Shown here: piece after piece, positions 1 to 9,839 of the stretch
Numbering within the stretch: the stretch's first letter is position 1
How the letters are laid out: every line of letters begins with the position of its first letter
NCBI GenBank assembly: GCA_002256205.1
Contig: NKIW01000005.1
Location: forward strand, 310,001 to 374,000
Direction of reading: 5' to 3'
DNA from: Rhizobiales bacterium PAR1
Lineage (GTDB): Bacteria > Pseudomonadota > Alphaproteobacteria > Rhizobiales > Beijerinckiaceae
DNA: 64,000 nucleotides
Notes under the pieces: generated by a model
Told to the model about the DNA's origin: nothing
The model's input: only the letters and a program-made list of their open reading frames with translations
The model's database searches: none
Program-made: the position numbers and the translations under genes

Positions 1-64
1 CGGTCAGACTACCAAACCCGCCAATCCGCCGCACCCCATTGACGTTCCTGATCAAATGCCCCAG

Positions 65-94
65 TTGAGCGGAAATCTTTGCTCTGAGTATAGG
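65..94 (+). promoter_or_regulatory. putative promoter for ygiQ
   Basis: A TTGAGC hexamer (65-70) and a TATAGG hexamer (89-94) are separated by 18 bases and lie about 65 bases before the ygiQ start. This resembles a housekeeping sigma promoter. It is only a pattern match in the short non-coding stretch 1-158, where nothing else is evident. Confidence 0.3.
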
Positions 95-158
95 GAATGC
101 CGCTTTTCGGCGCCCTGATCCGTCCCTCAGGTTTCCCCTCCCTTTTTCGCGCACGGTT

Positions 159-2282
<2,124 letters not shown>

Positions 2283-2299
2283 CTCAGAGACGACGCAAC

Positions 2300-3832
2300 T
2301 CAGGCATCGTCAGGTGCGTCTGTGATCTTCTCATCCGTCACCTTGCGGTTCTTGAGAATGCGGTAGACCGTGCGTTCGGAGATGTTGAGTGCATCGGCGA
2401 TTTTCGCCCGGCTGTAAGTGCCCCGGCTCAGCAGATCCTCGACGTAATGGGTCTGCAGTTCGTCGATGGTCGGCAAAAAATTGAAGCTGAAGTCGATGGA
2501 TGTCCCGCTTCTGGCGGGCTTCCGGGTGTCGAGGCCGAGCATTGCGGCGGAGATCACCTGCTCCTCGCCGGAGAGCGCAATCGCGCGCTCGATGACATTC
2601 TTCAGCTCGCGGATATTCCCCGGCCAGCGATAGGCGCGTAGCGCCCGGATCGCGCCGGCATCGAGCGCCTTGTCGATGTCGCGATTGAAGGTGCGGTTCT
2701 TGATAACGTGCCGCGCGATCTCGACCATATCCTCCCCGCGCTCACGCAAGGGCGGCACGGTGATTTCAAACCGGGAGAGCCGATAGTAAAGATCGATCCG
2801 GAATTTGCCCTCACGCCCCAGAGCGATGATGTCGCGGTTGGTCGCTGCGACGAAGCGCACATTCGCGGGAAGATCGGTAACGCCGCCGAGCCGCCGGAAG
2901 GTGCCGGTTTCCAGCAGACGCAGCAGCTTGGCCTGAAGAGGTGGCGCGAGAGCCCCGATTTCGTCGAGAAAGACCGTGCCGCCTTCTGCGATTTCAATCA
3001 GGCCGGGCTTGCGCTGCTCCGCGCCGGCAAAGGCGCCGCGCTCGTAGCCGAAGAGTTCGGATTCAAACAGGTTTTCCTGCAGGTTTTCCTGAACGGTCGA
3101 GCAATCCAGCACGACATAGCTGGCGGCGGCCCGGCCACTGGCATCGTGCAAGGCCCGCGCCACCTGCTTCTTGCCCGCTCCGCTCTCGCCAAGAAGCAGG
3201 ACCGCCGCATCCGTGGGGCCGAACAGCCGGATCTGGCGCTGAACCTCGCGGAAGGCCGGGCTGGAGCCGATTGTCGCCGTGCGCATCAGCGACTGGATCT
3301 GCCCCTTCATGAAATCGCCGCTGCGCGTGAGCCGGGCATGGTCAAGCGCGCGCTCAATGCTCAGTTCCAGCTCGTCGCTGCGGATCGGCTTGGTCAGATA
3401 ATCATGCGCACCGAGCCGGAGCGCGATGACGGCCTGACTGATCGCGCCATGCGCGGTGATCACGATGACCGGGCAGACGGCGCGGATTTCTTTCAGGAAA
3501 TCAAGGCCATCGCGATCCGGCAGGCGGATGTCGAGCAGGATCAGCGCCGGCTCATCCTCCTTGATCACCACCAAGGCATCCTGCGCGCGCAGAACCCCGC
3601 GTGTCCGGTAGCCCGCTCGTTCGAGCTGGGCGACCATCAGACGGTTGAGCGTCGCGTCATCCTCGATCAGCAGGATGGGCTTCCCGGTCAGTTCGCGCTC
3701 CGCACGCCCCATGCCCGCAAAACCTGCGTTGTCGAATTTTCGGTCATCGAAGTTCTGGCCAGTGACTTTCCCGCCTGCCGCGTCATTCGGCGGTGGCTCG
3801 GTCATCGCCATCGCCTTGTAGGTGGTGGTCAT
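2300..3832 (-). CDS. NtrC-type response regulator with a variant GAFTGA loop
   Basis: This 510-residue regulator has a receiver domain (about 52-165; acidic pocket E57/D58/D59, phospho-acceptor D101, K148), a AAA+ sigma-54-activator domain (Walker A GESGAGKK at 215-222; Walker B in GGTVFLDEI at about 284-292) and a C-terminal Fis-type helix-turn-helix (about 470-497). The sigma-54 contact loop, normally GAFTGA, reads GAFAGA at 266-271, so the key Thr is Ala. About 50 residues precede the receiver, so translation might start later, for example at Met10. The start overlaps the stop of the upstream kinase by 4 bases (ATGA), so the two are co-translated partners. The targets are unknown. Confidence 0.9.
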   Translation of the reverse strand: MTTTYKAMAMTEPPPNDAAGGKVTGQNFDDRKFDNAGFAGMGRAERELTGKPILLIEDDATLNRLMVAQLERAGYRTRGVLRAQDALVVIKEDEPALILLDIRLPDRDGLDFLKEIRAVCPVIVITAHGAISQAVIALRLGAHDYLTKPIRSDELELSIERALDHARLTRSGDFMKGQIQSLMRTATIGSSPAFREVQRQIRLFGPTDAAVLLLGESGAGKKQVARALHDASGRAAASYVVLDCSTVQENLQENLFESELFGYERGAFAGAEQRKPGLIEIAEGGTVFLDEIGALAPPLQAKLLRLLETGTFRRLGGVTDLPANVRFVAATNRDIIALGREGKFRIDLYYRLSRFEITVPPLRERGEDMVEIARHVIKNRTFNRDIDKALDAGAIRALRAYRWPGNIRELKNVIERAIALSGEEQVISAAMLGLDTRKPARSGTSIDFSFNFLPTIDELQTHYVEDLLSRGTYSRAKIADALNISERTVYRILKNRKVTDEKITDAPDDA

Positions 3833-5721
3833 GCAGACCCTCCCGTTTCATGGTCGGCATCCGGCAGGAGCAGGGTAAAGGTCGTCCCGACCCCGACAGC
3901 GCTGGCGACCCGGATATCTCCCTTCAGCTTACGGATGATCGAGCGGCAGATGGACAGGCCAAGCCCTGTCCCGCGCACATCATCGGCCCGGCGGCTCCAG
4001 AATGGCATGAAAATATACGAAATGTCTTCTGGCGGGATTCCGACCCCGGTATCGGCGAAGCTGGCCGCAATCATGCCATTCCCGGTGCGCCGCAGTGTGA
4101 TCGACAGAACGCCCCCGCCGGGCATGGCATGAAAGGCGTTCTGGATCAGATTGATCATCACGATCCGCTGGTCGCTGTCCGACCCGACGACGCGTACCTG
4201 TTCATCCGTCTCCAGCCGGACGGTAACGCGAGCCTCTTCCGCTTGAAACCGCAACAGGCTCAGCACCTCCTGGAGGATGTCATCCAGCACAATCAGGTGA
4301 TGCTCGGCATCGGGAGGGGTCCCGAGCTTGAGCAGGCTGTCGGTGATGGTAAGGCAGCGCCCGACTTCCTGACTGATCAGCCCGATCCACGGGGCGGGAT
4401 CGAAGGCCTTCCCCTTGCGCAGGCTCGTCTCGGCATCGCTGAGCAGGATTGCCACCGAGGATAGCGGATTGCGGATTTCATGCGCCACACCGGTCGCGAG
4501 CTGACCCAGCTCGGAAAGCCTTTGCTCATGGGAGACCTGCATTTCCGTCTCGAGATCGCGGATGACCTCGATCACCAGCGCGCGCGGGCCATCCAGCCCG
4601 TTGATCGTCAGGCGCGCGGCATGCACCTCGACCGAAACTTCCTCACCGTCTGTACGCACATGGCGCGCGTGAAACTTGATCGGCTCGGTCTTGCCCCTGA
4701 GTGCATGGATCGGGCAGGTCACCAGCGTATGGGCACAAGGCTCGCTCCGCCGATGACTGGAATGATAGCAGAAAGTATCTGGCGGCTCTATCTCGCCCTG
4801 TCGTGTCTGGCGGCGGTAGGCCCCGTTCGCCATGACGATGCGGAAATCTTCGTCAATAACGCGCACACCATCGGGCAGCGTTTCGAGAAGCCCCTGCACG
4901 AAACGCTCGCGCGCGCCGAGTTCGACAAGGCTGGCTTGCAGCCGGGAGGCCATGGTGTTGAAGGAATTCCCGAGCCCGATCACCTCACTGCCGCCGGTAA
5001 GCGCCACACGCCGGTCGAGATTGCCGGCCGCGAGTTCCGCACTGGCGGCGGTCAAGTGCGCCACCGGGGTCAGGACATGGACCTTCAGCACCCGGTAGAT
5101 TCCGGCAACCAGCCCCAGCACGACCAGCAGCCCGGACCCCACGAGCACCAGCGAACCGATCAGGGCATTGCGCTTGAGATCCTGCGCTGAATGATCGACA
5201 ACCAGCAGACCGTTGACGGGGTTCTCCCGCATCTCGCCATGGCACTGTGTGCATTCGGCGCGATTGGCGACAGATTTGACACTGCGCAGGACCGGGATTG
5301 GGGCTTCGATGCCTGAAGGCAGGATATCATTGCGCTCGATCTGGTCGCGACCGTTCCACTTGCACTCGGTGCAGAGGTCCCCCGCCTTCAGATCAAACTT
5401 GCGAGCCAAAAGATTGGGACGCGAGGCAAAGCGCACCTCGCCCGCGGGGTTAAGGATCATCACCGCCTCGATACCCGATTGCTTGCCCAGCCGCTCGACG
5501 ATCTCCTGCAACCCGTCGATATCGCGCTTGAGCATCGCGTTCTCGAGCGAGACCTGAAGCAGGAGGTTGATGCGGTCCGCCGCATCGAAGCGCTGCTCTT
5601 CCAGACGCATCCGATAGAGCGAGAGGATACCTACGAGGAAAATCAGCGAAACGAGAATCGAATAGATCACGAGCGAGCGCGAGATGATGGCGAACAGGCT
5701 TTTCGGCTGCATCGTGGGCAT
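3829..5721 (-). CDS. membrane sensor histidine kinase with periplasmic CxxCH heme motif
   Basis: This 630-residue kinase has TM1 at about 13-36, a periplasmic domain at about 37-185, TM2 at about 186-210, a HAMP region at about 212-262, a PAS-like domain at about 270-390, a HisKA domain with H414 in VAHEIRNPL, and a HATPase domain with DTGVGIP and GTGLGLS. The periplasmic domain carries a c-type heme motif, CTQCH (157-161), and an earlier CxxC (117-120, CTEC). The PAS contains a Cys-rich stretch (C318, C329, C336). I infer a redox- or ligand-sensing kinase. It overlaps the NtrC-type regulator gene by 4 bases, so that protein is its likely partner. Covalent heme attachment would need a cytochrome c maturation system, which is not in this window. 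Confidence 0.9.
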   Translation of the reverse strand: MPTMQPKSLFAIISRSLVIYSILVSLIFLVGILSLYRMRLEEQRFDAADRINLLLQVSLENAMLKRDIDGLQEIVERLGKQSGIEAVMILNPAGEVRFASRPNLLARKFDLKAGDLCTECKWNGRDQIERNDILPSGIEAPIPVLRSVKSVANRAECTQCHGEMRENPVNGLLVVDHSAQDLKRNALIGSLVLVGSGLLVVLGLVAGIYRVLKVHVLTPVAHLTAASAELAAGNLDRRVALTGGSEVIGLGNSFNTMASRLQASLVELGARERFVQGLLETLPDGVRVIDEDFRIVMANGAYRRQTRQGEIEPPDTFCYHSSHRRSEPCAHTLVTCPIHALRGKTEPIKFHARHVRTDGEEVSVEVHAARLTINGLDGPRALVIEVIRDLETEMQVSHEQRLSELGQLATGVAHEIRNPLSSVAILLSDAETSLRKGKAFDPAPWIGLISQEVGRCLTITDSLLKLGTPPDAEHHLIVLDDILQEVLSLLRFQAEEARVTVRLETDEQVRVVGSDSDQRIVMINLIQNAFHAMPGGGVLSITLRRTGNGMIAASFADTGVGIPPEDISYIFMPFWSRRADDVRGTGLGLSICRSIIRKLKGDIRVASAVGVGTTFTLLLPDADHETGGSA

Positions 5722-5888
5722 CGCTCAGGAAAGACGGATCAGGGCAAGGTCTCTCTTATGCGCGCGAAAATTAGGCAATGCGAGGCACCCGGCACTCATA
5801 TTCACAAGGATACAACCGCGCACAGATGGTCTGCGCCCAATACCTATCGCGGCATTTCTCCACGACGATCAATAGCTTGAGATAAAAA

Positions 5889-5965
5889 TGGCGCGCCCGA
5901 AAGGATTCGAACCTCTGACCCCTAGATTCGTAGTCTAGTGCTCTATCCAGCTGAGCTACGGGCGC
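5889..5965 (-). tRNA. tRNA-Arg (anticodon ACG)
   Basis: A complete cloverleaf is seen on the reverse strand. The acceptor arms pair GCGCCCG with CGGGCGC, the anticodon loop is CTACGAA (anticodon ACG), the T loop is TTCGAAT, the discriminator is G, and CCA is encoded. A run of five T bases follows CCA directly and could end transcription. Confidence 0.97.
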
Positions 5966-6077
5966 GCGGCACGGAGCAACTCCGTGCGGGAGGCGGTCTG
6001 ATAGCGCCTTGGCAGAGAAAGGGCAAGCCTTCTTCTTGCGAATTTTCATATTCCTGTCAGCCGAGGCCAAAGCACCT

Positions 6078-7502
6078 TCAGGCAGCGGGCAGGGAGAGGC
6101 GGAAGGTTGTGCCATGCGCGCCCTCGATTTCGGGCGAAAGCAGCACGATTGAGCCGCCCATGCCACGGATCAGCTCCTGCGCGATCGCAAGGCCGAGGCC
6201 TGTGCCGCCGGGTCGGGACGAGCCGGAAAACGCCCGGAACAGCTTTTCGCGCACCTGCGCCGGGATGCCCGGACCCGTGTCGTGGACATCGATCTCGACG
6301 ACGCCCTCCCGGAGGCGCGCGCGAATCGTGATCGCCGCCTTCGCCTCGAACGGCATCGTATCAAGCGCCGCGCGGGCATTGCGCACGAGGTTGGTGATGA
6401 CGCGGTGGAGGTGCTCGCTATCGGCCTGCACGCAAAGCGTCCCGGGGATCTCCAGCGTGAGGCTGGGACGGGTCGCGGGGGAAAGATCCATCAGCTCGGC
6501 GACATCAGTCACAATCGGCAGCAGCTTCACAGCGGCGATATGCGCCTGCTGCTCTTCCGCCCGACCGTAGGCGAGGGTCGATTGGCAAAAGTGGATCGCC
6601 CGGTCGAGCGCCGAGAGAAGCTTGGGCACGAAGCGCTGCACGTTCTGGTCTGGGAGCGAGCCCAGGCGGTCCGCCATCAATTGCGCCGAGGCCAGCATGT
6701 TTCGAAGGTCGTGATTGATCTTGGCGACCGCGAGGCCGAGGTTGGCGAGGCGCTCGCGCTGGCGCAGCTCCTGCTGAACCGCATTCTGCATCTCCGAGAC
6801 CGCGCGTTCGAGTGTGCCGAATTCATCGCGGCGATGGCTCACGGGCAGCAGGGCTCGACTATCGGCCGGGTCCGCGCGGAAACGGCTCACCGCAGCCGCG
6901 AGCCGTTTCACTGGCCCGACAATCAGGCCGTTGAGGGTCACGAATACCGCGAGCGCTGTCAGCGTCGAAAGCGTCAGGGCAATTGCCAGCATGGTCCAGG
7001 AGAAGCGCAGCATCGCCGCGCGCAAGGGGCCTTCGGGAATGACGATCTCGACGAAATCGCCGCCGCGCGGCGGTGGACCGACCACACGCATCGTGCGGTT
7101 GCCACCGAAGAACAGCGTATTGAACGCGCTCATCAGTTGCGGGATGGCGTCGCGTTGTCTGAGGTCGATCTCGAAATCGACCATCGGCGGCATATCCGAG
7201 ACCGCGAGCAGCCGCCGCATATTGTCGATGCGGATCGCGATCATCGTGGTTTCCATGCCGGAGAGGAGTTCGTCCACGAGCGGTTTGGGAAGCGAATCCG
7301 GCGGTGCCTTTTCAAGAATCAGCGCCGCCGCCCGCGCTTGCGAGAGCCGTTCGCCGAGCCAGTTGTCGCGGAAGGTCGCCATCGAGGGTACGTAGATTAC
7401 CGCCGAGAGGAAGAGCACAAAGAGCCCCGTAAGCCACAGCAGGCGCGCGGAAAGCCCGTTGTGCACGGCTTCCGGTGTCGGCCTGTCTGCGGGGCTCTTC
7501 AT
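6078..7502 (-). CDS. membrane sensor histidine kinase
   Basis: This kinase is about 474 residues long, with TM1 at about 20-42, a periplasmic region of about 130 residues, TM2 at about 170-195, HAMP, a dimerisation domain whose phospho-acceptor lies in INHDLRNML, and a HATPase domain with DTGPGIP and GTGLGLA. The start chosen is the ATG at 7502, because it overlaps the stop of the upstream oxidoreductase-like gene as ATGA; a longer reading from 7553 runs inside that gene. No response regulator is adjacent. The tight coupling to a flavoprotein-like gene suggests that the two act together, but the signal is unknown. Confidence 0.88.
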   Translation of the reverse strand: MKSPADRPTPEAVHNGLSARLLWLTGLFVLFLSAVIYVPSMATFRDNWLGERLSQARAAALILEKAPPDSLPKPLVDELLSGMETTMIAIRIDNMRRLLAVSDMPPMVDFEIDLRQRDAIPQLMSAFNTLFFGGNRTMRVVGPPPRGGDFVEIVIPEGPLRAAMLRFSWTMLAIALTLSTLTALAVFVTLNGLIVGPVKRLAAAVSRFRADPADSRALLPVSHRRDEFGTLERAVSEMQNAVQQELRQRERLANLGLAVAKINHDLRNMLASAQLMADRLGSLPDQNVQRFVPKLLSALDRAIHFCQSTLAYGRAEEQQAHIAAVKLLPIVTDVAELMDLSPATRPSLTLEIPGTLCVQADSEHLHRVITNLVRNARAALDTMPFEAKAAITIRARLREGVVEIDVHDTGPGIPAQVREKLFRAFSGSSRPGGTGLGLAIAQELIRGMGGSIVLLSPEIEGAHGTTFRLSLPAA

Positions 7503-8761
7503 CGGCTGCCGAGCCGCGTCAGGCCAAGGACGCGCAGGAGCTTGAGCCACCAAGAGGCCCGGAGGCGCTCACGAAGGGCAAGGCGTGCCACCATGGCAAT
7601 GGCATCAGCCGGGCCGGGGCTTGCGATGGGCAGGCTCGCCAACGCCTGCAAAGGTTTGCCCTCCGCTATGGTCTGCACGAAGGGCACGACCAGCTCCGCA
7701 GCCCGCTCCGAGACAATGGAGACGCCGCAAAGGAGGCCCTTCGCCGTGGTCACCGCCTTGATATGGCCATCGGGCAGGGGTGCGCGATAAAAACGGTAAT
7801 TCGCCCGCTTGCTTGCCGCAATGGCGCGTTCGGCGAGCCCGACTTCGGCGATGGCTGGTGTCGTCGGGCAGAGACGCGTCAACAGCTCCGGCGCCGGCGC
7901 TTTCGCTCTCCCTGCGAAGACCTGTCCGAGAATCGACGCGATGGCGCTCGCCTTATGCTGCGCGAGATCAGGCCCCGCGACGGCGCCGAGTGCGAAAATC
8001 CGATTGTTTCGGGTCTTCCCCGCAGCATCAAGCGCGAGCACGCCGTGTGCGAGCGGCACGCCAGCCTTCTCAAGCCCCAGACCCGCCAGTTTCGGCATGC
8101 CTGGACCGCAAAGCGCGAGGCGATCGAACCGGAAAGGAGCAAGTCCCGGTGTGGCAAGTTCGAAGCGGTTTTCGGAGGGCGTGACAGAGCAGGCATCGAA
8201 AGCGACGACGTCGAGAATCGTGACTCCCGCGCGCTGGAGCCGTACCCGGATCAGGTTTGCCGCTTCCGGGTCAAAGCCTGAAAGAAAAGCGGTATCGGAG
8301 AGAACTGTGACCTCGGCGCCTCCAGCGCGTTCGCGTTGCGCCCGCATCGCCACCTCGTGCCCACCGCCGATCACCAGCAGTGCGCCTTCCGCTGCGCTTG
8401 TCACACCCGCGACGCCTTCAATCGCCGGTTGCATCGGCTCTGCGCCGGTCGCGAGCACAAAAATCCGGGCTCTAATGGTGCGATTTCCGGCAGAGAAGCG
8501 TCTGGCGTCGACGAAATCGCCTGCCTCGGTCAGAATTTGCCCGCCGAGCGAACGAAGACGCAGCATCTCCGGCGTGAGGTTGCCGTCGTCCAGTGTCACC
8601 AGCACCACACCTGCGCCAAGGCCCGCGGCGGAAAACGCAAGCTCCACCCCTGCCGGGTCGGTCCCGATCACGCAAAGATCGGGGCGCAGCTCTCCCGCTC
8701 GTGCATCCGCCTTTTTGTCTGGCGCCGGCGTTTTTGTCGCGGTTTTGCTCGTTTGACCCAT
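7499..8761 (-). CDS. degenerate pyridine-nucleotide-disulfide oxidoreductase-like protein
   Basis: This 420-residue protein resembles the two-dinucleotide-fold family of lipoamide dehydrogenase and mercuric reductase. An N-terminal FAD-type fold contains VIGTDPAGVELA, with GTDPAG in place of GxGxxG. A second fold has LLVIGGGHEVA, and a C-terminal dimerisation-like domain follows. The catalytic CxxxxC disulfide expected after the first fold is missing, so classical disulfide reductase activity is unlikely. The start at 8761 is chosen because the open frame further upstream runs antisense over the rpmH promoter and gene. The gene overlaps the downstream kinase by 4 bases, which hints at a role as a redox or NAD(P)H sensor. 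Confidence 0.75.
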   Translation of the reverse strand: MGQTSKTATKTPAPDKKADARAGELRPDLCVIGTDPAGVELAFSAAGLGAGVVLVTLDDGNLTPEMLRLRSLGGQILTEAGDFVDARRFSAGNRTIRARIFVLATGAEPMQPAIEGVAGVTSAAEGALLVIGGGHEVAMRAQRERAGGAEVTVLSDTAFLSGFDPEAANLIRVRLQRAGVTILDVVAFDACSVTPSENRFELATPGLAPFRFDRLALCGPGMPKLAGLGLEKAGVPLAHGVLALDAAGKTRNNRIFALGAVAGPDLAQHKASAIASILGQVFAGRAKAPAPELLTRLCPTTPAIAEVGLAERAIAASKRANYRFYRAPLPDGHIKAVTTAKGLLCGVSIVSERAAELVVPFVQTIAEGKPLQALASLPIASPGPADAIAMVARLALRERLRASWWLKLLRVLGLTRLGSR

Positions 8762-8883
8762 GATTCCGGTGTTGCCCCTTTGCTCAGGCATAAAATGGGA
8801 CGAACCCCCGATGATAGCAACCGCACAGTGCATGCGAGCGGGCTGCCGTCCCCACATCCGCTGGAATGCGGAGCGGTATGCCG

Positions 8884-8942
8884 AAGTTTCGACAAGTTTC
8901 GGCAAGTTCCGGATTGACTTTTCCTGCTGGCTGACGTTTAAG
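8884..8942 (+). promoter_or_regulatory. putative rpmH promoter with three 10-bp direct repeats
   Basis: A TTGACT hexamer (8914-8919) is followed after 17 bases by a poor TTTAAG -10 (8937-8942). Immediately upstream are three head-to-tail 10-bp units, AAGTTTCGAC, AAGTTTCGGC and AAGTTCCGGA (8884-8913). They lie on one face of the helix and end at the -35. The arrangement suggests an activator site or upstream element for the rpmH operon. Confidence 0.45.
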
Positions 8943-8973
8943 CGCGCTTCTGTTTTCCTGAACCTCGGTCGGG

Positions 8974-8993
8974 GCGCCTTCGGGCGCGTTTTT
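8974..8993 (+). terminator. UUCG hairpin with T-tract in the rpmH leader
   Basis: GCGCC (8974-8978) pairs with GGCGC (8983-8987) around a TTCG tetraloop, followed by GTTTTT. This is a compact intrinsic-terminator shape between the putative promoter and the rpmH start (9031), so it may act as an attenuator. The reverse strand has no T-tract, so it is not a terminator for the divergent gene. Confidence 0.5.
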
Positions 8994-9030
8994 ATTTCCG
9001 GTCGGGTGTCTAAGCACCAAGAGCAGTCCG

Positions 9031-9165
9031 ATGAAACGTACCTATCAGCCGAGCAAGCTTGTCCGCAAGCGCCGCCATGGTTTCCGCGCCCGCATGGCCA
9101 CCGTTGGTGGTCGTAAGGTGATTGCTGCCCGCCGTAACCGCGGTCGCAAGAAGCTTTCGGCGTAA
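9031..9165 (+). CDS. rpmH: 50S ribosomal protein L34
   Basis: This 44-residue, highly basic protein begins [20 protein letters not shown] and ends RGRKKLSA, the normal length and sequence of bacterial L34 in the large ribosomal subunit. It is the first gene of the conserved run rpmH-rnpA-yidC-engB. Confidence 0.98.
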   Translation: MKRTYQPSKLVRKRRHGFRARMATVGGRKVIAARRNRGRKKLSA

Positions 9166-9257
9166 GCCAGAGAGCCTGTGGCTTGACCAGCGCGCGGGTT
9201 TCCGCCGTTGTCGCCGCTGTTCTTTTAAGCAACCGGAATCGTGAAGGCGCCGGGAGC

Positions 9258-9707
9258 ATGACAGAAAATGCCGATCACGAGGGCAAGGTCTCAAGGCCGT
9301 TGCCCTCTTTTCGTTTGGAGACGATCAAGAAGCGCAGCGCCTTCAAGGCAGCGAGCAATGGTCCGCGCTTTTCGACGCCCGCCTTCACCATGTTGCGCCG
9401 CCCGATGGCGCCGGAAGAGGCGAGCAGTCTGCGCTTCGGCTTCACGGTGACGAAGAAGGTCGGCAATTCGGTCGAGCGCAACCGCATCCGCCGTCGCCTG
9501 CGCGAGGCAGTGCGGGCAAATGCGGGCCAGCTGCCTTCGACTCCGATGGATCTTGTGCTTCTCGCGCGCCGCGCCGCGATTTCGCTCGACTTTGCGTCTC
9601 TCGTTGCCGATATCCAGCGTGCAGCTTCCACGCTCGCCTCGCGCGGGGATCGCAAGGGGAGCGATGTGTCGGCTAAAAAACGCTCCGATAACGGAAAATC
9701 GGCGTGA
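9258..9707 (+). CDS. rnpA: ribonuclease P protein component
   Basis: This is the protein subunit of RNase P, which helps the catalytic RNA remove 5' leaders from pre-tRNAs. The conserved core has FGFTVTKKVGNSVERNRIRR, the RNR signature, at about residues 58-77 of a 149-residue product. The start at 9258 is tentative because its upstream ribosome-binding sequence is too close to the ATG; the frame is open back to 9183, but that N-terminus looks unlike the family. The C-terminus has a Ser/Lys-rich extension. The position just after rpmH is the standard one. Confidence 0.93.
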   Translation: MTENADHEGKVSRPLPSFRLETIKKRSAFKAASNGPRFSTPAFTMLRRPMAPEEASSLRFGFTVTKKVGNSVERNRIRRRLREAVRANAGQLPSTPMDLVLLARRAAISLDFASLVADIQRAASTLASRGDRKGSDVSAKKRSDNGKSA

Positions 9708-9839
9708 GCGAGAAGCAAAGCTTGGCAAGGCGCCCTTTCTTCGCATAGAAGGCGCCAGAGATTTCTGACACAAAATCCGTCTCTCCGGCGCCCCTTTCGC
9801 GCGCTTGGCCGGGATGGGGGCATTCAACGGGAAGTTCGC

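Noticed and set aside
5722-5888. Small gene or integration site downstream of tRNA-Arg.
   Set aside because: No repeat of the tRNA end, no integrase and no coding-like frame were seen in these 167 bases.
8762-9030. Replication origin or DnaA boxes near rpmH.
   Set aside because: rpmH is beside dnaA in many bacteria, but no dnaA gene or clear TTATCCACA boxes are seen here.
8762-9259. N-terminal extension of the oxidoreductase-like protein over rpmH.
   Set aside because: The extension runs antisense across rpmH and its promoter and looks random; the family-like sequence begins after the ATG at 8761.
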